Shown here piece by piece: positions 1 through 8,346 of a DNA stretch of 64,000 nt; within the stretch, counting starts at the first letter, position 1, and each line of letters opens with the position of its first letter. The position numbers and the translations under genes are program-made. The stretch lies in NCBI RefSeq assembly GCF_020687505.1, contig NZ_JAJEQT010000005.1; one strand, written 5' to 3'. The DNA comes from Coprococcus_C hominis. Its GTDB lineage: Bacteria; Bacillota; Clostridia; Lachnospirales; Lachnospiraceae. A model generated the notes under the pieces. It saw only the letters and a list, made by a program, of their open reading frames with translations, searched no databases and was not told the origin of the DNA.

Positions 1-600
1 CGTATCGAGGCAGATGCTTCTCTGACTCTCAAAGTCCGATGTGACATTCTGCACTGGAAACGCATGCAGATATGCTCGTAACCATGCCGAATCCCCACGA
101 TACCACTGTGAGATGGTATCATACTTTTGATCCATGTCTAAAATCTCCCGTTCCCAACAGTTTGACATATACGATGCATCGACGATCCGGTTAATCTCCT
201 CATCGGTCAGATACAGATCATATTTCTGATTAAATTTCTGAATAATCTTTCTTCGCTTTGGTACAGCTCTTGTCAGTCCTGTTACCGTGGTTCCTTTATT
301 TTCCGAAGGCTGACTGTAATGCTGCTTATAGTAGCTGTAATCATCCTGTTTTGCTTTTGCTTTTCCTTTGGATGATCTTGCAATCAACCAAGCAACAAGC
401 CAGATTGGAGCTCCAAAAAAAGCGATTACAATCGAAACTGCCAAAAGCCCACCAAACAGGGAGCTAAAACCAGACAGGCCACCAAACAAAATACAGATTG
501 CAATCACCCAGCCAAGCTTGTTATGCAACTTACTGTATATCTTCGGATTGTTTCTGCCATAGATGCCATACCAGATGAAAAAAATAATTATAAGTGGCAT
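1..600 (-). CDS. Partial membrane protein, unrecognised family
   Basis: An open minus-strand frame of 200 codons starts at an ATG at 600 and runs off the left edge of the window, so the C-terminus is missing. A GGAG ribosome binding site lies four bases upstream of the ATG. The first ~20 residues are hydrophobic (MPLIIIFFIWYG), and a second hydrophobic stretch of two closely packed segments covers residues ~30-75. A charged cytoplasmic-looking region follows, with a lysine/arginine-rich patch near residue 115 and acidic, Trp-containing sequence after it. I do not recognise the family and assign no function. It lies downstream of yebC on the same strand and may be read through from that operon. 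Confidence 0.6.
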   Translation of the reverse strand, partial: MPLIIIFFIWYGIYGRNNPKIYSKLHNKLGWVIAICILFGGLSGFSSLFGGLLAVSIVIAFFGAPIWLVAWLIARSSKGKAKAKQDDYSYYKQHYSQPSENKGTTVTGLTRAVPKRRKIIQKFNQKYDLYLTDEEINRIVDASYMSNCWEREILDMDQKYDTISQWYRGDSAWLRAYLHAFPVQNVTSDFESQRSICLDT

Positions 601-603
601 GTT

Positions 604-688
604 TCTCCTTTACTTATCCCTCTTGCCGGCTCCGCCTGTTAAGAATGATTTCTACTCATCCCTCTTACCAGCTTACGCTGGTAAGAAA
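604..688. repeat. Two tandem degenerate hairpins between yebC and the next gene
   Basis: Positions 664-685 form a perfect hairpin with 9-bp arms CTTACCAGC and GCTGGTAAG and a 4-base loop. A second, diverged copy of the same sequence, with a TCCCTCTTGCCGGC start, lies just to the left at about 617-645 and can fold imperfectly. Neither is followed by a clear T-run on the minus strand. They may be a weak terminator or mRNA-end structure for the yebC operon. Confidence 0.4.
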
Positions 689-724
689 GGTCTTCGTAAA
701 AAAATGCTGGCAAGCCGCATTTTT

Positions 725-1453
725 TTACTCATCCCAGTTGTGGTACACGTCCTGGACGTCGTCATCCTCATCGAGCATGTCAAGGATGCGGTTCATCTTC
801 TTGATGTCATCCTCCGATGTAAGCTCTACGTAGTTCTGTGGAATCATTGTAACGTCTGCCTCAGCCATCGGGATATTCTCTTTCTCAAGGGCCTCACGAA
901 CGGCTGTGAACTCATCCGGAGCAGTTAAGATTTCGAAGCTGTCCTCTTCCTCGTTGAAGTCTTCTGCACCTGCGTCAAGTGCAATCATCATCAGATCATC
1001 TGCGTCCATATCGCAGTCCTCTTTCGCGATGATAATCTGTCCCTTCTCATCAAACATATAAGATACACAACCAGTCGTTCCGACATTTCCGCCACCCTTT
1101 GTGAATGCATTTCTTACATTGGATGCTGTACGGTTCTTGTTATCGGTAAGTGCATTTACGATAATTGCTGTTCCACTTGGGCCATAGCCTTCATATGTAA
1201 TTGTTACATAGTTTACGGAATTTGCATCACCGGCTGCCTTCTTGATACCACGATCAATCGTGTCGTTTGGCATGTTATTTGCTTTTGCCTTTGCAATGAC
1301 ATCACGCAACTTGCTATTGTTCGCTGGATCTGGTCCGCCTTCCTTTACGGCAACTGCGATCTCACGACCAATGATCGTAAATACTTTTCCCTTTGCAGCG
1401 TCGTTTTTCTCTTTCTTGTGCTTAATGTTCGCAAATTTTGAATGTCCTGACAT
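725..1453 (-). CDS. yebC: YebC/PmpR (TACO1-type) regulatory protein
   Basis: A 242-residue protein of the YebC/PmpR family. It opens with the family signature MSGHSKFANIKHKKE, continues with a lysine-rich first domain, and contains the GPxGxAxIV-type segment (YEGYGPSGTAIIVNALTDN) and the GxxGxVSYMF segment of domains 2/3. Length is normal for the family. Members were described as transcriptional regulators and more recently, with mitochondrial TACO1, as factors that help ribosomes through difficult peptide stretches. It is the last gene of the nnr-mazF-corC-yebC operon, starting six bases after the corC stop. The acidic C-terminus is typical of Firmicutes homologues. Confidence 0.93.
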   Translation of the reverse strand: MSGHSKFANIKHKKEKNDAAKGKVFTIIGREIAVAVKEGGPDPANNSKLRDVIAKAKANNMPNDTIDRGIKKAAGDANSVNYVTITYEGYGPSGTAIIVNALTDNKNRTASNVRNAFTKGGGNVGTTGCVSYMFDEKGQIIIAKEDCDMDADDLMMIALDAGAEDFNEEEDSFEILTAPDEFTAVREALEKENIPMAEADVTMIPQNYVELTSEDDIKKMNRILDMLDEDDDVQDVYHNWDE

Positions 1454-1459
1454 TGTTTG

Positions 1460-2290
1460 TTACTCCTCTTCCTTTAGTTTCGTGATTTTAACAGTAATAA
1501 TCCTGTTATCTTCTATTTTTACCGGGATAAATTCATACCCCTGATATTCTATCTTAAAGGATTCACCCTCTTCTGGCAACCGTCCATGCTCATAGAGCAG
1601 GAAACCGTTTACCGTCTCAAAATCCTCATCCGGGAATTCGATTCCAAGTAAATCCTCCAGATCTTCTAACGTTGCTCCGCCGTCAACCAGATATTCGTCC
1701 TCCGACTGCTTCTGGATCTCTTCCGGCTGTTCCTCATCGTGCTCATCCAATATATTTCCGACGATCTCTTCTAAGATGTCCTCCATCGTGACAATGCCTT
1801 CCGTTTGACCATATTCGTCCACCACGACTGCCATATGGATCTTCTCCCGCTGCATCCGCTGCAAAAGCTCGGATACATCCTTCGTCGGATGTGTGACAAT
1901 TGCTTTGTCAACCATTCCCGCAACCGGTGTTTTCGGATCCTTCATATAGACCGCAATCAGATCTTTGATATGTACAAGTCCGATGATATTATCCAGATCC
2001 TCCTCATAAACCGGGTATCTGGAAAAATTATTTTCTACTGCAAGCTGCAATGCCTGCTCCACGGTCTGGGTGTTCTCCACAGCAACAATCTTCTGCCGTG
2101 GTGTCATGATATCCTTCGCTTCTTTGTCTCCGAACTCAAAGATGTTGTTGATAAGCTCCATCTCGCCTTCTTCGATCAAGCCCTGTTCATGCCCTTCCTC
2201 GACCATGGAAAGAATCTCTTCTTCTACTTTGTCTTCGTCCACCTTCTTCGAAAAAAACTTTCGAAAACCACTGGGTCCGCTTTGTGACAT
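1460..2290 (-). CDS. CorC/HlyC-type CBS-domain protein
   Basis: A 276-residue hemolysin-C/CorC-like protein. I place the start at the ATG at 2290 because AAAGGAG lies upstream at good spacing; the longer upstream frame lacks a ribosome site and overlaps mazF. Residues ~60-180 carry a CBS pair (MTPRQKIVAVE ... SRYPVYEEDLDNIIGLVHIKDL ... VVDEYGQTEGIVTMEDILEEIVG), and residues ~195-275 form the transporter-associated CorC_HlyC domain (DGGATLEDLEDLLG...ETVNGFLLYEHGRLP). The N-terminal DUF21 membrane domain of full-length members is absent, so this is the soluble type. Family roles are in Mg2+/Co2+ homeostasis; the specific role here is inferred only. Confidence 0.88.
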   Translation of the reverse strand: MSQSGPSGFRKFFSKKVDEDKVEEEILSMVEEGHEQGLIEEGEMELINNIFEFGDKEAKDIMTPRQKIVAVENTQTVEQALQLAVENNFSRYPVYEEDLDNIIGLVHIKDLIAVYMKDPKTPVAGMVDKAIVTHPTKDVSELLQRMQREKIHMAVVVDEYGQTEGIVTMEDILEEIVGNILDEHDEEQPEEIQKQSEDEYLVDGGATLEDLEDLLGIEFPDEDFETVNGFLLYEHGRLPEEGESFKIEYQGYEFIPVKIEDNRIITVKITKLKEEE

Positions 2291-2307
2291 AGTTGTTATT
2301 TCTCCTT

Positions 2308-2649
2308 TTATAATTCTAAGCTGATGCGCAGCGCCTCGTTCACGCGGCGAATGATCGTATTGTCCAGATGACAGACTTTTTCTTTCAGTCTCTGTTTGTC
2401 GATCGTGCGCACCTGTTCTAACAGTATAACAGAATCTTTGGCAATATCGCAATACCTTGAATCAAGTTCTACATGCGTTGGAAGCTTCGCCTTGTGCATC
2501 TGCGACGTGATCGCCGCAATGATCACAGTGGAACTGTATTTGTTTCCCGCTTCATTTTGAATAATAAGTACCGGACGAACGCCGCCCTGTTCAGATCCTA
2601 CGACGGGGCGCAGGTCTGCATAATAAATATCTCCACGTCTGATAATCAA
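2308..2649 (-). CDS. endoA: MazF/EndoA-family mRNA interferase
   Basis: A 113-residue protein closely matching Bacillus EndoA/MazF, an endoribonuclease toxin that cuts mRNA. Visible family blocks are RRGDIYYADLRPVVGSEQGG, RPVLIIQNEAGNKYSSTVI, AAITSQMHKAKLPTHVE and DSVILLEQVRTIDKQRL. They include the Arg and Thr residues used for catalysis in the family. I choose the TTG at 2649, because it gives the canonical N-terminus (MIIRRGD) and sits about 10 bases after AGGAG; an upstream ATG at 2676 overlaps that ribosome site. No antitoxin gene precedes it: the 99 bases before it up to nnr are too short. It is co-transcribed with nnr upstream and corC downstream. Confidence 0.93.
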   Translation of the reverse strand: MIIRRGDIYYADLRPVVGSEQGGVRPVLIIQNEAGNKYSSTVIIAAITSQMHKAKLPTHVELDSRYCDIAKDSVILLEQVRTIDKQRLKEKVCHLDNTIIRRVNEALRISLEL

Positions 2650-2748
2650 TGCCTTCACACTCCTATTGTTGTTCAAACTATTACAAGTATTTCCAACAAT
2701 TCTTCTGTGTATGCAATCAATTAGAACTATATTATCAAACGGTGTATC

Positions 2749-4257
2749 CTATTCTTCTGCTTCCTTCGCAATAATCTGCTCGATGCTTCGTACAATATCT
2801 CCGGCGATCATGCTGTACTGTCCCTTTTCTTCTGCGGCCGCCTGACCTGCCATACCATGCATGCAGACACCAAGCTTTGTCGCCTCAAACCGATCCATGC
2901 CCTGTGCCAGAAGTCCGGCAATAATTCCAGTCAGCACATCACCAGATCCGCCTGTTGCCATGCCATTTGTACCTGTTATATTAATATATGCCTGAAGTCC
3001 GCCATCGGACACCACCGTGCGCGCATCTTTTAATGCAACGACCACATTATGGCGCTTGGCAAACTCTCTTGCAAGATCGTATTTATTCGCCTTAATATCC
3101 GTCACCGACTGATTTGTAAGTCTTGACATCTCCATCAAATGTGGCGTCAGAATGAGCTTCGAATGCATCGTCTCAAACAGATCCATATGCTCGGATAACA
3201 CATTGATTCCATCGGCATCTAAGACAACCGTGCCATCAAAGCTACGAAGTACCTTGTCAACCAGATACTGCGCTGCTTCCCCGGTTCCAAGTCCCGGTCC
3301 TAACACAAGCACATCTGCCCAGCCCATGACCGTCTTCATCGCACTGCGCATCGTGTCGATATCATCTTCTTTGTATGTCGTAAGCAATGCTTCCGGGAGT
3401 CTCGACTGGATAATCTCGCGATTCTCCTCTACAGTGCACACACGCACCAGCCCACAGCCCATACGGTAAGCAGCCTCTGCGGAAAACAGTGCCGCTCCTG
3501 CCATATTTTTGCTGCCTGCGATGATTCCGACCTTGCCATAAGTTCCCTTGTGGGAATCCCTTTTTCTATGTGGGAGCAATTCCTCTACATCCTTTGGATC
3601 ATAGGTGTATAACCGTGGCTCTACAAAATCAATCGCCTGCTTCGGGAATCCGATATCGACCACAGATACCTCTCCTGCGTACTCATATCCCATACCCATG
3701 AGAAGTCCGAGCTTCATCAGCCCGAATGTCACAGTCGCATCCGCATGGAACGCCGTACCGAGCAGGAACCCGGTTGTCGCATCGATTCCGGATGGTACAT
3801 CGATAGCTAACTTATAACCATCCATATCATTTAATGCTTTAATTACTTCTGCCTGTCTGCCCATTACGGCACGTGACAGACCAACACCGAAGATGCCGTC
3901 GATAATCACATCATATCCGGCGTTCACAAGCTCATCCACAAACTTCATATTCAGCTTCTTGGCGATTGCATACTGCGCATCGAAACCAGTGCTGGCTGAC
4001 TTCAATCCATCTACCCAGTATATCTCGACATCGTATCCTTCCATCATAAGGATTCTTCCGGCTGCAATTCCATCTCCGCCGTTATTTCCACTCTCGACTA
4101 CGATCAGCACATGCGCGCCTGCCGGAAACCGTTCCTTGACATGCTCCGCGATCCGGAGTGCCGCACGCTCCATCAGTACGAGCTGTGGAATTCCTATTAC
4201 ATTGGTTGTAAATTCATCAATTCTGAACACTTCCTGTCCAGTTGCAATGTATCTCAT
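2749..4257 (-). CDS. nnr: Bifunctional NAD(P)H-hydrate epimerase / ADP-dependent dehydratase
   Basis: A 502-residue metabolite-repair enzyme that epimerises and dehydrates damaged NADHX/NADPHX. The N-terminal ~215 residues are the YjeF_N epimerase domain (MERAALRIAEHV, VVESGNNGGDGIAAGRIL, IDVPSGIDATTG). The C-terminal half is the ribokinase-like dehydratase domain, with YGKVGIIAGSKNMAGAALFSA, VLGPGLGTGE and the nucleotide-binding GTNGMATGGSGDVLTGIIAG. Length is typical of the fused form. The start ATG is preceded by GGGGGA. It is the first gene of the operon with mazF, corC and yebC, and has a promoter at 4291-4319. Confidence 0.95.
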   Translation of the reverse strand: MRYIATGQEVFRIDEFTTNVIGIPQLVLMERAALRIAEHVKERFPAGAHVLIVVESGNNGGDGIAAGRILMMEGYDVEIYWVDGLKSASTGFDAQYAIAKKLNMKFVDELVNAGYDVIIDGIFGVGLSRAVMGRQAEVIKALNDMDGYKLAIDVPSGIDATTGFLLGTAFHADATVTFGLMKLGLLMGMGYEYAGEVSVVDIGFPKQAIDFVEPRLYTYDPKDVEELLPHRKRDSHKGTYGKVGIIAGSKNMAGAALFSAEAAYRMGCGLVRVCTVEENREIIQSRLPEALLTTYKEDDIDTMRSAMKTVMGWADVLVLGPGLGTGEAAQYLVDKVLRSFDGTVVLDADGINVLSEHMDLFETMHSKLILTPHLMEMSRLTNQSVTDIKANKYDLAREFAKRHNVVVALKDARTVVSDGGLQAYINITGTNGMATGGSGDVLTGIIAGLLAQGMDRFEATKLGVCMHGMAGQAAAEEKGQYSMIAGDIVRSIEQIIAKEAEE

Positions 4258-4290
4258 TTCTTCGTCCCCCGAATGACTAAGTATATAGGC

Positions 4291-4319
4291 ATTTTACCCC
4301 AAATGCCGTATAAATACAA
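4291..4319 (-). promoter_or_regulatory. Predicted sigma-A promoter of the nnr operon
   Basis: On the minus strand TTGTAT (4314-4319) and TAAAAT (4291-4296) are separated by exactly 17 bases, about 35 bases before the nnr start. It is the only good sigma-A match in the intergenic stretch on this strand. Confidence 0.6.
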
Positions 4320-4355
4320 TATCTGGTTTAACTATAACTTTTGTCGATTTTCGCC

Positions 4356-4384
4356 TTGACATTTTTCCAGAACTAAGATACCTT
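4356..4384 (+). promoter_or_regulatory. Possible promoter of the lytic transglycosylase gene
   Basis: A perfect TTGACA -35 (4356-4361) is followed 17 bases later by a weak TACCTT -10. The start codon at 4423 has GGGAGG upstream. The -35 is convincing and the -10 is not, so an activator or alternative spacing is possible. Confidence 0.4.
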
Positions 4385-4422
4385 TGAAGTACCTATGAAA
4401 GAAACGAAGGGAGGAAGGAATC

Positions 4423-5505
4423 ATGGTATTTATCGAAGGCGTCGGCTATGTGAACGACAGCAGTGCCGTTGCAACGCCGAATCATACGCAGTCCGTATCG
4501 GAAACAACAGCAAATTTTGATGGTATGCTTCGCACGGAAACAGATAAATTAAATCAGGCATCTGTCACAACGAACCTTGATTCCATCTTCAAGGAAGCCG
4601 CTGACAAATACGGCGTATCCGAACGACTCTTAAAGGCAATCGCCTATACAGAGTCCGGTTTTCAGGCAGATGTGACCTCCTTTTCCGGTGCGATGGGAAT
4701 CATGCAGCTTATGCCGAGCACGGCAAGTGCATATGGGGTATCCGATCCTTACGATGCTTACCAGAATATCATGGGCGGTGCAGCCGTGCTGAAGGATCTT
4801 CTGAATATGTTCCAGGGAAATCAGTCGCTTGCAATCGCAGGCTATAATGCCGGATGTGGCAATGTAAAAAAATATGGTGGCGTACCACCATTTACTGAGA
4901 CACAGAATTATGTTGCCAAGGTCACAAGCCTGATGCAGACCGGTGTATCGGTTCCTGCAAATACAGTCACAGTAAATCCTTCTGCAAATACCTCTTCCAA
5001 TACCGGAACGGCTACAAGCGAAAATTTCAATACTTCAAATGAAGCAACTGTTTCTTCCGAAACAGCAAAAAAAAATGCGGAAATCCTCGCAGAGATCAAA
5101 GAGATCATCTCTGCCATTTCCACACTCACAACGAACCAAAGCACGTATTCAAATACATCCATGCAGAGTGGTCTTTCCGCATTAAACGGAACATCCGCTT
5201 CCGATTTCAGTGCAGGCAGCCTGCTTTCCTCCTATGGGAATCCGATCTCTACGATTCTGTCATCCTTACAGAATGTAGATACAACGGACACGGACAGCCT
5301 GCAGAAAGTTCTATCCTACGCAGAGTACCAGTTACTCACCAGCCACTACACAAACATGGTTGATATCATCTCCGTACTCGGAAGTACAAGCCTAAGCTCT
5401 GAAAGTGATTCGGACGACTCTCTCTCACATTTGTTCGAACTCGCGACACAGCAGAATATGCGTAAAGTCATAAACGTCATGGGAAATTCTACTTCCCTTC
5501 TATAA
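4423..5505 (+). CDS. Lytic transglycosylase (SLT domain) without signal peptide
   Basis: A 360-residue protein with a soluble-lytic-transglycosylase domain at residues ~50-165, which cleaves peptidoglycan glycan strands. Visible motifs are the catalytic glutamate in AIAYTESGFQ, FSGAMGIMQLMPSTA, and AIAGYNAGCGNVKKYGG. The remaining ~195 residues are Ser/Thr/Asn-rich and low in complexity. No N-terminal signal peptide or membrane segment is visible (MVFIEGVGYVNDSS), although the substrate is outside the membrane. Non-classical export, for example with flagellar or other secretion parts, is possible but not shown. The start has a GGGAGGAAGG site. The gene stands alone and converges on the FHA-ABC gene across the structured repeat at 5493-5674. 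Confidence 0.88.
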   Translation: MVFIEGVGYVNDSSAVATPNHTQSVSETTANFDGMLRTETDKLNQASVTTNLDSIFKEAADKYGVSERLLKAIAYTESGFQADVTSFSGAMGIMQLMPSTASAYGVSDPYDAYQNIMGGAAVLKDLLNMFQGNQSLAIAGYNAGCGNVKKYGGVPPFTETQNYVAKVTSLMQTGVSVPANTVTVNPSANTSSNTGTATSENFNTSNEATVSSETAKKNAEILAEIKEIISAISTLTTNQSTYSNTSMQSGLSALNGTSASDFSAGSLLSSYGNPISTILSSLQNVDTTDTDSLQKVLSYAEYQLLTSHYTNMVDIISVLGSTSLSSESDSDDSLSHLFELATQQNMRKVINVMGNSTSLL

Positions 5506-5674
5506 AATACAAAGAGTTGGTTGTCCGTTCATATTCTACGCAGACGCGCTCCCGCTCGGTTCAGCACGTAACGGTACTAAATTCGTGCTTCGCACTCATT
5601 AAGTACCGACGTGCTTCAACGGTCTGCTTTAGAATATGAACGGACAACCAACTCTTTTTACACTTTACAGGGAA
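5493..5674. repeat. Structured intergenic element, copy 1
   Basis: A perfect 28-bp inverted repeat (5511-5538 with 5630-5657) encloses a conserved core. Inside it GCAGAC (5540-5545) pairs with GTCTGC (5622-5627), and GCACGT, GGTACT and GTGC each pair with complements further in. The core words GCAGACGCGCTC and GGTCTGCTT recur at 39.1 kb and 47.0 kb, but the long arms here are unlike the arms there. The outer TTCCCT (5493-5498) can pair with AGGGAA (5669-5674). The right arm ends in CTCTTTTT, so this copy can also end plus-strand transcription from the transglycosylase gene. It sits between two convergent genes. Confidence 0.85.
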
Positions 5675-5703
5675 ACAAATCCCCCTTATCTTATTCTATT
5701 CTG

Positions 5704-8271
5704 TTATCTCTGTTCATCTTTTAATTTTCTTAAAACTAATACACTTACTCCTGCGCACAGGAATGTGGAACCGTACAATATCAGCCATGAACGAACCGTT
5801 CTTGCCTTGGAACGTACATACATCTTGTTCTCTTCCGTCTCGGCCGGTTCATACTCTGCCTCAATCGTCTGCGGCTCCGATGTGTATTCCTCGAAGGTCT
5901 GCGGATTGTTTGCAAGTGCAGAATAGGTTTCTACTGCATCCTGCAATTCATTGATCTTTTCATCGTAGGCTTCCTGCATCTCTGCAATCGCATCGTTACA
6001 GGTGGCAACCAGATCGTCAAACTGTTCCTCAACCTGTTCGCTCTCTTCCTGTCCCGGTGGATCTAGCGAATTCAGGTCACAGGTGCTTCCGATGGATTCC
6101 ATCGCCCAACGGGAATACGTCAGATACGAAAGCTTGTCTGTCACACCATTTAACTCAAACAGGATACCGGAGAAGATCAACTGCACGATCAACACAAACG
6201 GTGCAATCGCCATTGCCCGGTCCGCACTCTTCGTAATAGAAGAAAGCAGCAATCCCATACCTGCCGCTGCATAAATCGTAAGGAAGATCAATACGATTAT
6301 TTCCACTGTCGCATTGGAGAAGATCACACCCTTACAGTCCGGTGCACCCTTGATCAACACGAATGTCAAAACAAGTATCACTGCCTGAATCAGGGATATC
6401 ACACCCTGCACAATATATTTCGACAGCATGTAGATTGGAAGCTTCAGATTACCCATATATTCTCGTTTCAGAATGACACGTTCCTTGTTGACCTCCTGAA
6501 TCGTGTTCAGAAGTCCCATCCAGATACCGCCACTCATCAACGTAAATAAGATCGACTGTGTCTCCGTGAACAACTCATAAATACCGGAACGTGCAACCAA
6601 CGTTAACAGCAATCCAATGATCAACGGCTGTCCGAAGATCAGCGCCAATCGCTGTACATCATTCATGATCAGGGTCGTATATCTTCGTACCAGAATGCCT
6701 AACTGTGCAAATCCACTCACCGTTCTCGGTTTGATTGCCTCTCCGTTTGACTCACGCACCTGTCCGCTTACCGCATTGATACCGGACATCTTAAACTGCG
6801 TCTCCCAGCCCTTTGAATCAGCCGTGATAATATCATAGACCTTTACGAGATTGTCTGTATGGAAGAAATCTTTAATTCCTGCCGGACTACCACAATAACA
6901 AAGCCGTCCGCCATATCCCATGATGATAACTTTATCACACAAGTCAAGGTTGTTGATCGTATGGGTTACCATGACAATCGTCTTTTCCTGCTCTTTTGAC
7001 AGCTTGGATAATGTCCGCATCAGATGTTCTTCTGTTCCCGGATCAAGTCCGGATGTCGGCTCGTCCAAGAAGAAAAGTCCCGGATTCGCCAGAAGCTCTA
7101 CCGCAATGCTAGCACGCTTTTTCTGTCCACCGGACAGACGGCGGATATAAGTATCCTTATGCTCCGAAAGTTCTACCATACGAAGCACTTCTTCGATCCG
7201 CTCCTCAATTTCCTGATTGCTTGTATCCTGCGGCATCTTCATTTTCGCCGTATAATAAAGCATCTTCTTAAGCGTGATATTCTCATAGATGATATCCTGC
7301 TGTGGTACAAATCCAATAATATTTTTGAGCGTCTGGAAATTCTCATGCAGATCTGTGCCATTGCAATATACATGCCCGGTCACCTTGGAATCAAAGCCAC
7401 TCATCGCAGTCATCAGAGTTGTCTTTCCAGCGCCGGAACCACCGATGATTGCAACAAATTCATTTGCCCCGATACTCAGGCTGACTTTATCCAGAATCGT
7501 TTTTTTGCCACCCTTCGCTGGCACTTCCTTGTTTAAGTCGTGTACCTCTAATGCAATACCTTCCGGGTTCACCTTGTAATACAGGACATTTCCATCATAG
7601 ATAAATGTTGTATTCAGGATGGTAAAGATATCTTTGTTTGACAGACAATATGGCTTCACAATCCGGCTTCCATTTACAAACACACCATTTGTTGAACCAT
7701 TGTCAAACACATAAAATTGATTTTTTACTTTACGGACACCTGCATGGTATCTGGAAATCGCAACGTTTTTCAACCGGATATCACAGTCTGCTGCACGACC
7801 AATACTGTTGTCGCCGTCATGCAGGGAATATGTCTTCCAACGGCCTTCCTTCTGCTGTCCGTTGTACAACAGGAGTACCGGATCAATGCCATCCATCGAA
7901 TGGTTCGTTCCAAGACGCACGATCATATCTCTGCCATCGCCGCCATAATACTGATCGGGTGCCATCTGGATAAACTGCGTACCATAGGCAAGATAAGAAC
8001 CGTTCGAGCTGTGATTGTCGCGGATATAGCATCTGCCTTCCTGCAAATAGAGCTCGCCATGATTACCTGAGACAATGCTGGAATTTAATCGGATACTGTT
8101 GTTTTCATTCCGACCGAAAGTGTATGCGCCATCTACAAATTTGCTCAGGTCGTATTCCTGTATGCCACTACCATCTACAATGACAAGCGAGCTTTTTCCT
8201 GTCATATTTTTCTGGTATTGCTGCAGCATCGACTCGTCAAACAACACCGTTTTTTCTTCTCTGTCTCCCAT
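5704..8271 (-). CDS. FHA-FHA-ABC transporter fusion protein (ABC-2 type)
   Basis: An 855-residue single-chain exporter. Residues ~28-100 and ~125-210 are two FHA phosphothreonine-binding domains (YTFGRNENNSIRL ... SGNHGEL; NSIGRAADCDIRL ... SRYHAG ... STNGVFVNG). Residues ~240-480 are an ABC ATPase with Walker A GGSGAGKTT (277-285), signature LSGGQ (389-393) and Walker B LFFLDEP (399-405). Residues ~540-735 are an ABC-2 membrane domain. A long acidic, probably coiled-coil external loop follows (~740-825), then a final membrane helix. The layout matches mycobacterial Rv1747, whose FHA domains are controlled by Ser/Thr kinases; that regulation is inferred here. The substrate is unknown. The start has GGGAGG just upstream. 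Confidence 0.9.
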   Translation of the reverse strand: MGDREEKTVLFDESMLQQYQKNMTGKSSLVIVDGSGIQEYDLSKFVDGAYTFGRNENNSIRLNSSIVSGNHGELYLQEGRCYIRDNHSSNGSYLAYGTQFIQMAPDQYYGGDGRDMIVRLGTNHSMDGIDPVLLLYNGQQKEGRWKTYSLHDGDNSIGRAADCDIRLKNVAISRYHAGVRKVKNQFYVFDNGSTNGVFVNGSRIVKPYCLSNKDIFTILNTTFIYDGNVLYYKVNPEGIALEVHDLNKEVPAKGGKKTILDKVSLSIGANEFVAIIGGSGAGKTTLMTAMSGFDSKVTGHVYCNGTDLHENFQTLKNIIGFVPQQDIIYENITLKKMLYYTAKMKMPQDTSNQEIEERIEEVLRMVELSEHKDTYIRRLSGGQKKRASIAVELLANPGLFFLDEPTSGLDPGTEEHLMRTLSKLSKEQEKTIVMVTHTINNLDLCDKVIIMGYGGRLCYCGSPAGIKDFFHTDNLVKVYDIITADSKGWETQFKMSGINAVSGQVRESNGEAIKPRTVSGFAQLGILVRRYTTLIMNDVQRLALIFGQPLIIGLLLTLVARSGIYELFTETQSILFTLMSGGIWMGLLNTIQEVNKERVILKREYMGNLKLPIYMLSKYIVQGVISLIQAVILVLTFVLIKGAPDCKGVIFSNATVEIIVLIFLTIYAAAGMGLLLSSITKSADRAMAIAPFVLIVQLIFSGILFELNGVTDKLSYLTYSRWAMESIGSTCDLNSLDPPGQEESEQVEEQFDDLVATCNDAIAEMQEAYDEKINELQDAVETYSALANNPQTFEEYTSEPQTIEAEYEPAETEENKMYVRSKARTVRSWLILYGSTFLCAGVSVLVLRKLKDEQR

Positions 8272-8293
8272 AAGTCCTCCCCTCTATACTATA

Positions 8294-8335
8294 AGAAAAA
8301 GGACTGTTGCACATACAATACAACAGTCCCTTTAG
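8294..8335 (-). terminator. Rho-independent terminator after ftsZ
   Basis: On the minus strand GGACTGTTG and CAACAGTCC (8321-8329 and 8301-8309) form a 9-bp stem followed by TTTTTC, starting just after the ftsZ stop. It separates the dcw cluster from the FHA-ABC gene. Confidence 0.85.
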
Positions 8336-8346
8336 TTCCTGCTTAC

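Noticed and set aside
5511..5657. Integron attC site
   Set aside because: A long imperfect palindrome is present, but the conserved GTTRRRY ends are absent and no integron integrase is near.
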